NCBI GenBank assembly: GCA_022424815.1
Contig: JAKMGS010000020.1
Coordinates: 1 to 14,035 of the forward strand
DNA from: Schleiferiaceae bacterium
Lineage (GTDB): Bacteria; Bacteroidota; Bacteroidia; Flavobacteriales; Schleiferiaceae
Direction of reading: 5' to 3'
Length of the DNA: 14,035 nt
In this document: piece by piece, positions 6,536 through 13,233 of the stretch
Numbering within the stretch: position 1 is the stretch's first letter
How the letters are laid out: every line of letters begins with the position of its first letter
The notes under the pieces: generated by a model
Told to the model about the DNA's origin: nothing
The model's database searches: none
What the model saw: the letters and a program-made list of their open reading frames with translations, nothing else
Translations under genes and position numbers: made by a program

Positions 6536-7147
6536 ATGACCCTCGAAGCGCTGAAAGATAAATTACACGCACCTCTGCCCGGCATCTCCGGCCAGCGCGA
6601 AATGATGCCCTCCTACCGCAATGCTGTGAGCTTAGACGATATTGCCCCCTTGAAGCCTCGAAAGGCGGGTGTGATCATCCACATTTTCCAAGGCCCGCAC
6701 GAACTCGAGGTACTCTATATGAAGCGCCCATCCTACGACGGTACACACAGCGGACAGATTAGCTTCCCAGGAGGTGAACTCGAAGAGTACGATCAAGACC
6801 TTATGGCTGCTGCCTTCCGTGAATGTGAGGAAGAGGTCAATCTAGGGCCCGGCGAACAGGAATTCTTCCGCGCAATGAGTTGGTTGTACATCCCGCCATC
6901 CAATTTCTACGTGGAGCCTTTTATTACCCTTGGAACCGCGGCACCTATGGTCGAGCTGGATCCACGAGAAGTAGACCGAGTTTTTTCCATCCCCTTGTCC
7001 AAATTAATCGACGGCTCCCTCATCCAACAAACCAGTATCAAGACGACCTACGGAACGCTCGTAGTGCCTGCCTATCACTGGGACGGGGAAATTATTTGGG
7101 GCGCCACCGCAATGATGACTGCGGAACTCGTTGCGCTATTGAGATAG
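6536..7147 (+). CDS. CoA pyrophosphatase (NudL-type Nudix hydrolase)
   Basis: 203 residues. Cleaves coenzyme A and CoA derivatives to 3',5'-ADP and acyl-phosphopantetheine. The CoA-specific UPF0035 segment is seen as LEVLYMKRP then HSGQISFPGG (71-80), followed by the Nudix box with RECEEEVNL (95-103). The box has Asn where the general consensus has Gly; the spacing from FPGG to RE equals that of E. coli NudL, so this looks like a normal member of the CoA branch. A weak -7-like TATTTTTA lies 5 bases before the ATG. It is followed after 35 bases by the acyltransferase gene, which has its own promoter, so it may be a single-gene unit with read-through. Confidence 0.9.
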   Translation: MTLEALKDKLHAPLPGISGQREMMPSYRNAVSLDDIAPLKPRKAGVIIHIFQGPHELEVLYMKRPSYDGTHSGQISFPGGELEEYDQDLMAAAFRECEEEVNLGPGEQEFFRAMSWLYIPPSNFYVEPFITLGTAAPMVELDPREVDRVFSIPLSKLIDGSLIQQTSIKTTYGTLVVPAYHWDGEIIWGATAMMTAELVALLR

Positions 7148-7158
7148 CCTTATATTTG
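7131..7158 (+). promoter_or_regulatory. Promoter of the plsC-like/mbnP operon
   Basis: TTG (7131-7133) and an exact -7 box TATATTTG (7151-7158), 17 bases apart, with the -7 box ending 24 bases before the ATG at 7183. The -33 part lies in the last codons of the Nudix gene. One of the two best promoter matches in the window. Confidence 0.55.
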
Positions 7159-7182
7159 CACCCTTCCATAGGATTTAGAACA

Positions 7183-7932
7183 ATGTTGAACCCCTTCAAA
7201 AAAGACAGCTTCGGCTATAACCTTCTGATCAAACGAACGGTGATTTTCGTGTTTGGCTTGATCACTTGGTACCGCTATACCCGGATAAATTCTATCAAGA
7301 TTGTTGGCGCAGAAAAGTTAAAAGACCTCCCTCCACAAGGGGTGTTGTTTGTATCCAATCACCAAACTTATTTTGCAGATGTGAGCGCCATGTACCAGGT
7401 GTTTAACGCAGCTGAAAACGGCGTGTATAACCGTCTACCGTTCTACACCTTGTTCCGTCCCAAACTCAACGTATTCTTCGTTGCTGCCGCGGAAACCATG
7501 AAGAAAGGTTTGCTTCCTAAACTCATGCAGTATGCAGGTTCTGTGAGCATCAAGCGTACCTGGCGTGAAGCTGGTAAGAATGTAAGCCGCGGTGTGGATC
7601 CTAAGGATATAGCCAACATCAAAAAAGCCATGGAAACTGGATGGACGATCACCTTCCCACAGGGTACTACGCGTCCATTTGTGAAGGGCCGCCGTGGCAC
7701 GGTGCACCTTATCCGTGAGCTACAGCCGGTAGTGGTTCCTGTGGTCATCGATGGATTCCGTCGAGCCTTCGATAAAACGGGTATGTTTGTGAAAAGCACC
7801 GGTAACTTGTTAAATGTTACCTTTAAAGACCCCTTGGTGCTTGATTTTGAGCAGGAAAACGATAAATTGTTAGACCAAATCATGGTGGCCATTGAACAGG
7901 CGCCAGAGTTTTTGAAAATAAAAGACGAATGA
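7183..7932 (+). CDS. PlsC-like 1-acylglycerol-3-phosphate acyltransferase, Bacteroidota variant
   Basis: 249 residues with a hydrophobic N-terminal segment (about 18-30). Expected to add a second acyl chain during phospholipid synthesis at the inner membrane, though the acceptor may differ. Motif I reads NHQTYFAD (59-66): His and Asp are separated by five residues instead of the usual four. Motif III reads FPQGTT (158-163), where the canonical FPEGTR has Glu and Arg. Motif IV VVPVVIDG (184-191) is normal. I recall NHQTYFAD/FPQGT as a recurring form in this phylum, so it is a subfamily trait, not decay. The open frame continues upstream into the Nudix gene, but ATG 7183 gives a sensible N-terminus and follows a promoter. 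Its stop overlaps the start of the first MbnP lipoprotein gene (ATGA). Confidence 0.83.
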   Translation: MLNPFKKDSFGYNLLIKRTVIFVFGLITWYRYTRINSIKIVGAEKLKDLPPQGVLFVSNHQTYFADVSAMYQVFNAAENGVYNRLPFYTLFRPKLNVFFVAAAETMKKGLLPKLMQYAGSVSIKRTWREAGKNVSRGVDPKDIANIKKAMETGWTITFPQGTTRPFVKGRRGTVHLIRELQPVVVPVVIDGFRRAFDKTGMFVKSTGNLLNVTFKDPLVLDFEQENDKLLDQIMVAIEQAPEFLKIKDE

Positions 7933-8690
7933 AAAAATTAGCCATTCTTACGGTACTCATGAGCGTTTTGCTCGGATGTGAAAAGTCTATACCTGTCGTA
8001 GATCCTACGGCCTTGGATAACAGAAATATCTACATCCGCATGTACAAGTACTTTGACGGTGATTTGTTGGATACGTCTAAAGTCTATCAAATCAATGGAG
8101 ACTTAATCAAAATCAACAAGATCTACGCGACATTAAGTGGTGCTGAGTTCATCAGCTACGACGAAAGCGATACCATTCGCACGGAAAGTGATCTTACCAT
8201 GCTCGATGTAACTACCACCAGTGAAGTTAAATTGGCTCATTTACCCCGCGGTTCGTATAATGGTTCGATTAAATACATGATCGGTCTAGATTCAGCACGT
8301 GCCTATGCAGCGCCAGAAAGTTTGGAAGATGGTAACCCATTGAAAAACGGTGCAGTATGGAACGGAAGCGACATAGGTCACAGCTTCTTCCAGATAGAGG
8401 GTGGTATTTTTGATCCTGCTGATACTATTCTCACGACACCTCAATCAACCTTTGTTTGGCGTTTTGCTACACCGGATTTAGTGGTGAATATCAATGAGAA
8501 GCGCAACTTTAGTGTTGCCAATAACAAGGACGTATTCTTTGTGATGAACTTAGATGTAGAAAAGCTCTTTTTAGGTCTTACGCCAAGTCAAACACCGGTC
8601 ATCAACTGCGACCCTGCAGATGGAACCGACTATTTCAATGCTAAAATATTGCGAGATAACGTAATCAGTGAGTTTGTGTTTGAACTATAA
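7929..8690 (+). CDS. MbnP-like lipoprotein, divergent member
   Basis: 253 residues. A lipoprotein signal peptide ends in LLGC with the lipidated Cys at 17. The rest is a beta-rich domain that aligns by eye with MbnP: GDLIKINKIYATLSG (57-71), GSYNGSIKYMIGLDSAR (108-124) and the HSFFQIEGG block (151-159). MbnP is a periplasmic copper-binding protein in methanotrophs, where the diheme enzyme MbnH converts one of its Trp residues to kynurenine; homologues are common in Bacteroidota. Here the aromatic WxW of the family, kept in the next gene's product, is replaced by WNGS (144-147), so metal handling may be lost. It is translationally coupled to the acyltransferase and sits 12 bases ahead of the second copy. 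Identification is by motif pattern only. Confidence 0.66.
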   Translation: MKKLAILTVLMSVLLGCEKSIPVVDPTALDNRNIYIRMYKYFDGDLLDTSKVYQINGDLIKINKIYATLSGAEFISYDESDTIRTESDLTMLDVTTTSEVKLAHLPRGSYNGSIKYMIGLDSARAYAAPESLEDGNPLKNGAVWNGSDIGHSFFQIEGGIFDPADTILTTPQSTFVWRFATPDLVVNINEKRNFSVANNKDVFFVMNLDVEKLFLGLTPSQTPVINCDPADGTDYFNAKILRDNVISEFVFEL

Positions 8691-8702
8691 AACAACACGA
8701 TT

Positions 8703-9410
8703 ATGAAATATCTACCTAACCTCGTTGTTGCTTTCTTAGCGGCTTTATTTTTGGCATCTTGTGGCAATGGTGATTCGACCGTTTCTATGGAGGTGCGACT
8801 TACCTATAACGGTGCCCCTTATTCAGTGGGTGAAACTGTTTACAAAGGAGATACTGCTGTTAAGTTCGAGAAGTTTTATTTCTACTTGTCCGACCTTCAG
8901 ATTGGGGATCAATTGGTTGAGGAGGTGATTTTCTGTAACGCAGAGGACAGTACCACTATGAACTATGAGTGGACCTTGGACAAGAAGGCCAGTACATTGA
9001 ACTTTTGCGTGGGGGTAGATTCCTTGAATAATGCGATGGATCCTACTTCTTTCGATGTGGGCCACCCGCTCTCTAGCGCCAATGATATGTATTGGTCTTG
9101 GGCGACAAAGTACAGATTCTTGCGCATAGACGGGCGATCAAACCCTTCAGGTACGCTGGGTACAGACGATATCCTGTTGGCTTGGCACACGGGTAAGGAC
9201 GAGTTGTACCGCTGTGTAGATCTCACTTCACAGGTGGCAAGTTCTATCAAAGGCGGTGATCATGTGATTCTTGAATTTGATTTGGATCAATTCATTCAAG
9301 GCATGTCCCTCGAAACCGAAAGCATGACCCACACCATGGCAGATGATTACGATATCGCCGTGAAATTGAGTAATCAACTTCCAGGAGCCTTTAATCTCCG
9401 AGTGGAATAA
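8703..9410 (+). CDS. MbnP family lipoprotein
   Basis: 235 residues. Lipobox LASC with Cys at 20. MbnP marks: the EKFYFYLSDLQIG block (56-68), CVGVDSLNN (102-110), the HPL...NDMYWSWATKYRFLRIDG region with WSW at 131-133, and a C-terminal-half LAWHTGKDELYR (159-170) with a His where the family has one. By analogy with MbnP it may bind copper at the cell envelope, probably on the outer membrane facing the periplasm or outside. No MbnH/diheme peroxidase or TonB receptor gene lies within the window. It shares ancestry with the preceding lipoprotein (tandem paralogues) and is the last gene before the terminator at 9428-9457. Confidence 0.76.
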   Translation: MKYLPNLVVAFLAALFLASCGNGDSTVSMEVRLTYNGAPYSVGETVYKGDTAVKFEKFYFYLSDLQIGDQLVEEVIFCNAEDSTTMNYEWTLDKKASTLNFCVGVDSLNNAMDPTSFDVGHPLSSANDMYWSWATKYRFLRIDGRSNPSGTLGTDDILLAWHTGKDELYRCVDLTSQVASSIKGGDHVILEFDLDQFIQGMSLETESMTHTMADDYDIAVKLSNQLPGAFNLRVE

Positions 9411-9427
9411 GAAAAATTTTACCCATT

Positions 9428-9457
9428 AAAAAACGCGGCCCAAGGGCCGCGTTTTTT
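9428..9457. terminator. Bidirectional intrinsic terminator
   Basis: Perfect 14-bp inverted repeat, AAAAAACGCGGCCC (9428-9441) and GGGCCGCGTTTTTT (9444-9457), around two bases. A GC-rich core is flanked by A and T runs so it can stop transcription from both sides. It lies between the convergent ends of the MbnP operon and the outer-membrane protein gene. Confidence 0.95.
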
Positions 9458-9480
9458 GTGTTCTAATTTGCCCTTCGGGA

Positions 9481-10233
9481 CTATCTGAAGAGAATGCTGA
9501 TTCTCACGCCGCCAAGGATGGCTGGCGTTGCATTGCGGCGATTGATAAGTTCATACTGACCTGTGAAGATTCCCGTAATAGGGTCAAAGGCTTCAATATA
9601 TTCTGAGGTACTTCTGCTTTTGTTGCGAATGGCTGCGCCAATGAACCAATCTAATATCATTCGCTCCGAGGGTCTGTTTTGGTAACCCATAGTGAAACCA
9701 AAGTCATTCCAACTAAACCCTTCGTTCACCGTCGTATCAATGCCTGAAAACGGATCGGTGATGTAGAAATCTTGGGCGTAGTTTCGGTGATTGAAATTAA
9801 AGGCGATGTAATACCCGTCTTGGAAGGCATTACCCTCTGGGAAGAATTTAGCATTGAAGGTGGCGCTATAACCAAGCTTACTCAACGTCTGACCGTCTTG
9901 ACGCAGGCTGTATCCGCGGATCAACTCCTCAGTCATATTGAAGGTGGTGATGCCCAAACCCCCTTCGAGGCTCAAATAATCCGTCACCTTGTGCTCATAA
10001 GAAAGCGGAATATCTCCAGCAATGAGTGCAGTTGGCGATAATTTCAATGCGTGGTTGTAGCGGCTGTAGTAGGCGCTAGGGTTCATGTTGCTACTCATCG
10101 CAGGCGAGGACATCGTATTGACTTGCCCTGCACCGTTGACGTCGAGGTTACGCTTGCGCACAATCACAGTCTGTGCATCTGCCCAGAGGCTCGCGCAAAG
10201 TAGAATGGTCAGCGTATAAATAATTCGTTTCAT
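9481..10233 (-). CDS. Outer-membrane beta-barrel protein, function unknown
   Basis: 250 residues. A classical signal peptide (MKRIIYTLTILLCASLWADA, cut about after residue 20-21) is followed by a low-complexity linker rich in Asn, Ser and Met (about 32-54). Then come alternating beta strands such as YLSLEGGLGITTFNM, LGYSATFNAKFFP, GYYIAFNFNHRNY, GFTMGYQNRP, WFIGAAIRNKS and a final LGGVRISILFR. The run of amphipathic strands with aromatic ends is that of a small porin-like barrel (the OmpA-like/OMP_b-brl class of Bacteroidota). No ligand or partner can be named. Transcribed alone between the bidirectional terminator and a divergent gene; no firm promoter was found in the 74-base gap. Confidence 0.72.
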   Translation of the reverse strand: MKRIIYTLTILLCASLWADAQTVIVRKRNLDVNGAGQVNTMSSPAMSSNMNPSAYYSRYNHALKLSPTALIAGDIPLSYEHKVTDYLSLEGGLGITTFNMTEELIRGYSLRQDGQTLSKLGYSATFNAKFFPEGNAFQDGYYIAFNFNHRNYAQDFYITDPFSGIDTTVNEGFSWNDFGFTMGYQNRPSERMILDWFIGAAIRNKSRSTSEYIEAFDPITGIFTGQYELINRRNATPAILGGVRISILFR

Positions 10234-10238
10234 ATGCG

Positions 10239-10267
10239 TTGTACTAGGGAGGGGTGGTGTATCTTGA
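10239..10267 (+). promoter_or_regulatory. Weak promoter candidate for the 10308 gene
   Basis: TTG (10239-10241) and TATCTTGA (10260-10267) are 18 bases apart, the same spacing as the pyrR promoter, but the -7 box matches TAnnTTTG only in its first half. It would give a leader of roughly 35 bases. Confidence 0.25.
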
Positions 10268-10307
10268 CTATCACACCCAAAATTTACGAAAACAATACAA
10301 TCTTCCT

Positions 10308-11873
10308 ATGAAAACGTCTCAAAAAGGTAGAATGTTGGCATTTGTGGCCATTTTCTTCGCTACCATGGCCCTTGGACAAGGATCTTTTCCTGTGTTGGAG
10401 TGGAGTCCCGAATATAATGTGCGCAATGCCAAATTTGACCGACTTCTTCAGGTCGGAGATAATGGTTTCTACACCTACCGCGGTAGTGCGATGAGTTTGA
10501 TTGCTGGCAATAGAGACGAATACTTTGCATATTACAACCGATACGACTTGAGCGAGCAATGGTTGATGAAGAACCCTAGATGGGAGTGGAACGGCCGTCG
10601 TGTAGACTTTAAAACGAGTTTGATCATTGGTGATCTACAGTACTTGTTTTATGAGAGTTACGACAGGACAGCCGATATTCGCTACCTCCTTTGCCGCACC
10701 TTGGATGCTGAGGCAAACCTAGGAGAAATAAAGGTGCTAGAAGTTCTAGACAGTCGTTTCAGAAATAGAGGGGAGTTCGATGTCCAATTATCTAAAGACC
10801 GCTCCAAGATCGCGATCTTCACGAACCCACCCTACGAGCGTCAGAAGGCTGAGAACTTCTACGTTCGTGTTTTTGACCCATCTTTAAATGAGCTGTGGAA
10901 TGCCGATGTCGAACTGGTCTACCAGGACCGCAACTTTGGTATCATGGACTTTGAGGTCAGCAACGCCGGTGATGTGTTCATCTTGAGTTATTTCGATCGC
11001 TCGCCGAACCTAACCTTCACCAACAACCGTGACCTCGACTACAAGCTGATGAAAATTGGATCCGGAGAAGAGAACGAGATCGTCGAATTTGACCTGGGCC
11101 TTCAGAACGTTCGCGTGCACAGTTTGGGCATCGAATGTGATATCACTGATGGGGAAATGGCAATCTCAGGATTCTACGGTCGCCGTAATTCATGGGATAT
11201 GGACGGTGCTTTGTACTTGGCTTTTGACCAAATCGCTGGCGAAGTGGTACACTCCAACCTCAATCCATTCTCCACCGAATTTGTGGCTCAATTCTCCAAG
11301 CTCCGCGCCAAACGGGGTAGAGGGATCCGCAAAAACTTCGTCTTCCGCCAATTCGTTTCGCGTCCCGACGGCGGCAGCTATGTGGTGGCCGAAGACTACG
11401 AACTCATCGTCCGCACCGTCCAAACCGGCCGGGGAACGACGACCACGAACTACTATTACTACTACCGCGACATCATTGTCTTGAGCATCAACAAAGAAGG
11501 CGATGTGGATTGGTATGCGCACATCCCGAAAGAGCAAAACTCCATGAACGACGGCGGATACTACCTCGGATACACTTTCCTCATGAACGAGGACGGTCTT
11601 CACTTTGTCTACAACGACCACCGCGGGAACGTCAAGCGTTGGGGTAAAAAACGTCTCCGTCCGATCCGAAACGCGAAGGCAGGCAACCTGGTCATGGTGA
11701 CCCTAGGCCACGATGCCTCGCTGAACTACCGAGTACTCAACAAGAACAAACGTCAGAAATTCCGTGTGGCGCCGCGCTCTTCGCGGTTAGCAAATGATGG
11801 AAAAGACGGTGCCATTTTGTTGTCGCTCCGCGGCTCCAAGATTAGATTTGGCAACCTAAGATTTGAAGAATAA
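10308..11873 (+). CDS. Secreted protein of a conserved Bacteroidota family, propeller-like, function unknown
   Basis: 521 residues from ATG 10308, which gives a clean signal peptide (MLAFVAIFFATMALG, cut near GQ at 23-24); a GTG further upstream would put 18 extra non-signal residues in front. The mature part is a chain of short strands and turns of the type DGxxxLxxxxD, suggesting a beta-propeller. The C-terminal third carries a pattern I recall from unannotated flavobacterial proteins: DIIVLSINKEGDVDWYAHIPKEQNS, then DGGYYLGYTF, FVYNDHRGN and a final KIRFGNLRFEE. A YYYYYRD run lies at about 398-404. No catalytic motif, lipobox, membrane span or type IX secretion C-terminal domain is seen, so it is probably periplasmic. 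It ends three bases before mpl, so the two are almost surely co-transcribed. Base composition rises sharply in its 3' half. Confidence 0.72.
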   Translation: MKTSQKGRMLAFVAIFFATMALGQGSFPVLEWSPEYNVRNAKFDRLLQVGDNGFYTYRGSAMSLIAGNRDEYFAYYNRYDLSEQWLMKNPRWEWNGRRVDFKTSLIIGDLQYLFYESYDRTADIRYLLCRTLDAEANLGEIKVLEVLDSRFRNRGEFDVQLSKDRSKIAIFTNPPYERQKAENFYVRVFDPSLNELWNADVELVYQDRNFGIMDFEVSNAGDVFILSYFDRSPNLTFTNNRDLDYKLMKIGSGEENEIVEFDLGLQNVRVHSLGIECDITDGEMAISGFYGRRNSWDMDGALYLAFDQIAGEVVHSNLNPFSTEFVAQFSKLRAKRGRGIRKNFVFRQFVSRPDGGSYVVAEDYELIVRTVQTGRGTTTTNYYYYYRDIIVLSINKEGDVDWYAHIPKEQNSMNDGGYYLGYTFLMNEDGLHFVYNDHRGNVKRWGKKRLRPIRNAKAGNLVMVTLGHDASLNYRVLNKNKRQKFRVAPRSSRLANDGKDGAILLSLRGSKIRFGNLRFEE

Positions 11874-11876
11874 CTC

Positions 11877-13217
11877 ATGAATGTTCACTTCATAGCCATT
11901 GGGGGAAGTGCCATGCACAACCTCGCCATCGCATTGCAACAGGGCGGTCATACGGTTACCGGCTCGGACGATCAGATCTTCGAGCCGTCCCGCGGACGGC
12001 TCGAATCAAAAGGCTTGCTCCCGGCCCAGGAGGGTTGGTTTCCAGAGCGCGTGCATGAAGGGTTGGATGCCATCATTTTGGGTATGCATGCCCGTCAGGA
12101 GAATCCTGAGTTGGCCCGTGCACAGGAATTGGGCCTGAGGATTTACAGCTATCCTGAGTTTCTGCATGAGGTCAGCAAGGACATGACCCGGGTGGTCGTC
12201 GCCGGATCTCATGGAAAGACCACGACCACTGCGATGGTGCTGCACGTGATGAATCACGTGGGCCAGCCGGTGAATTATATGGTTGGTGCGCAATTGGCCG
12301 GGTTCGATTGCATGGTGGAATTACAGAGTGGTTCGGAGTTCATGGTGATGGAAGGGGACGAATATTTGAGCTCTCCCATTGACCGTCGTCCGAAGTTCCA
12401 TTTGTATAAGCCGAATATCACGGCCATTACGGGTATTGCTTGGGATCACATCAATGTGTTTCCCACGTTTGAGGATTATGTGGACCAATTCCGCTTGTAC
12501 CTCGACACCGTCGAAGCCGGCGGGGCGGTCATTTATAACGAGCGTGATGCAGTACTCAAAGAAGTGGTGGAAACCTCAAGCGCAACAGTCAAGCACTTTG
12601 CTTATTCCTTGCCAAATTATGAGATTATTGATGGCCAAACCTTCATTGAGACACCAGAGGGCATGATGCCGCTCCAAGTTTTTGGTGCGCACAACCTCAG
12701 TAATATGGAGGCGGCACGTTGGTTATGCCTCGAGATGGGTGTTCAGGAGGAAGAGTTTTATGATGCCATCATGAGCTTTAGTGGAGCACAGAACCGCATG
12801 GAGGTGTTCCATGAGGGAACGCAAACGAAGGTGTTCCGAGACTTTGCACATGCCCCGTCTAAGGTAGGGGCTTCTGTGAAGGCTTTGAAAGAGCAGTTTG
12901 GACAGGTGCGTGTGGTTCTGGAATTGCACACGTTTAGCAGCTTGAATCCGGAGTTTTTACCCCAGTACCATGGGGTGATGGACGGTGCCGATGAGGCCTG
13001 GGTGTATTATAGCCCAGCTGCGGTCGCACACAAGAAATTGCCGCCACTGAGTAAGGCGGACGTGAGCGAGGCCTTTGGGCCTGGTGTTAAGGTTTTTGAT
13101 GATGCACGGGTATTGGAATTGGCCCTTCAAAACAATGGTTCAAATAAGGCTATGGCATTGATGAGCAGTGGAAATTTTTCCGGCTTGGACTTGAAAGCTA
13201 TTGTATCCCACTATTAA
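11877..13217 (+). CDS. mpl: UDP-N-acetylmuramate:L-Ala-gamma-D-Glu-meso-DAP ligase (murein peptide ligase)
   Basis: 446 residues, close to the E. coli enzyme. Joins the tripeptide released during wall turnover to UDP-MurNAc, returning it to peptidoglycan synthesis in the cytoplasm. Mur ligase layout: N-terminal nucleotide-binding IAIGGSAMHNLA (6-17), the Mpl-type ILGMHARQENPEL (67-79) which separates it from MurC, P-loop GSHGKTTTT (110-118), GDEYLSS (160-166), DRRPKFHLYKPN (169-180), WDHINVFPT (189-197), and the later AHNLSNMEAA and FRDFAHAPSKV of the C-terminal domain. The start follows the preceding stop by three bases. A perfect 12-bp inverted repeat lies at 11979-12005. The end of the gene contains the -33 part of the pyrR promoter. 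Confidence 0.92.
   Translation: MNVHFIAIGGSAMHNLAIALQQGGHTVTGSDDQIFEPSRGRLESKGLLPAQEGWFPERVHEGLDAIILGMHARQENPELARAQELGLRIYSYPEFLHEVSKDMTRVVVAGSHGKTTTTAMVLHVMNHVGQPVNYMVGAQLAGFDCMVELQSGSEFMVMEGDEYLSSPIDRRPKFHLYKPNITAITGIAWDHINVFPTFEDYVDQFRLYLDTVEAGGAVIYNERDAVLKEVVETSSATVKHFAYSLPNYEIIDGQTFIETPEGMMPLQVFGAHNLSNMEAARWLCLEMGVQEEEFYDAIMSFSGAQNRMEVFHEGTQTKVFRDFAHAPSKVGASVKALKEQFGQVRVVLELHTFSSLNPEFLPQYHGVMDGADEAWVYYSPAAVAHKKLPPLSKADVSEAFGPGVKVFDDARVLELALQNNGSNKAMALMSSGNFSGLDLKAIVSHY
11979..12005. repeat. Perfect 12-bp inverted repeat inside mpl
   Basis: TTCGAGCCGTCC (11979-11990) and GGACGGCTCGAA (11994-12005) around CGC, about 100 bases after the mpl start, over codons 35-43 (FEPSRGRLE). GC-rich with no T-tract, so not an intrinsic terminator. 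It could form a strong mRNA hairpin early in mpl. Confidence 0.85.
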
Positions 13218-13229
13218 ATAGTAAATTTG
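13201..13229 (+). promoter_or_regulatory. Promoter of the pyrR-pyrB operon, giving a leaderless or very short leader
   Basis: TTG (13201-13203) and an exact -7 box TAAATTTG (13222-13229) are 18 bases apart. The box ends only four bases before the pyrR ATG at 13234, so transcription should begin at or within a few bases of the start codon. The -33 part lies inside the end of mpl. Confidence 0.52.
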
Positions 13230-13233
13230 CGGC

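Noticed and set aside
6880..7182. In-frame open stretch extending the PlsC-like gene upstream
   Set aside because: It overlaps the Nudix gene in another frame, has no homology-like motif, and ATG 7183 follows a good promoter and gives the expected N-terminus.
10254..10307. GTG start giving 18 extra residues before the secreted protein's signal peptide
   Set aside because: The extra residues are polar and would disturb the signal peptide; ATG 10308 is better placed.
11190..11621. 143-codon minus-strand open frame within the secreted protein gene
   Set aside because: Shadow of the GC-rich plus-strand codons; Val/Ala/Asp-rich with no motif.
12243..12260. CACGTGAT-GA-ATCACGTG inverted repeat in mpl
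   Set aside because: Arises from two HV codon pairs (CACGTG is itself a palindrome); no further signal.
13211..13221. CTATT-A-AATAG as a terminator after mpl
   Set aside because: Five AT-rich pairs without a T-run; too weak, and it overlaps the pyrR promoter.
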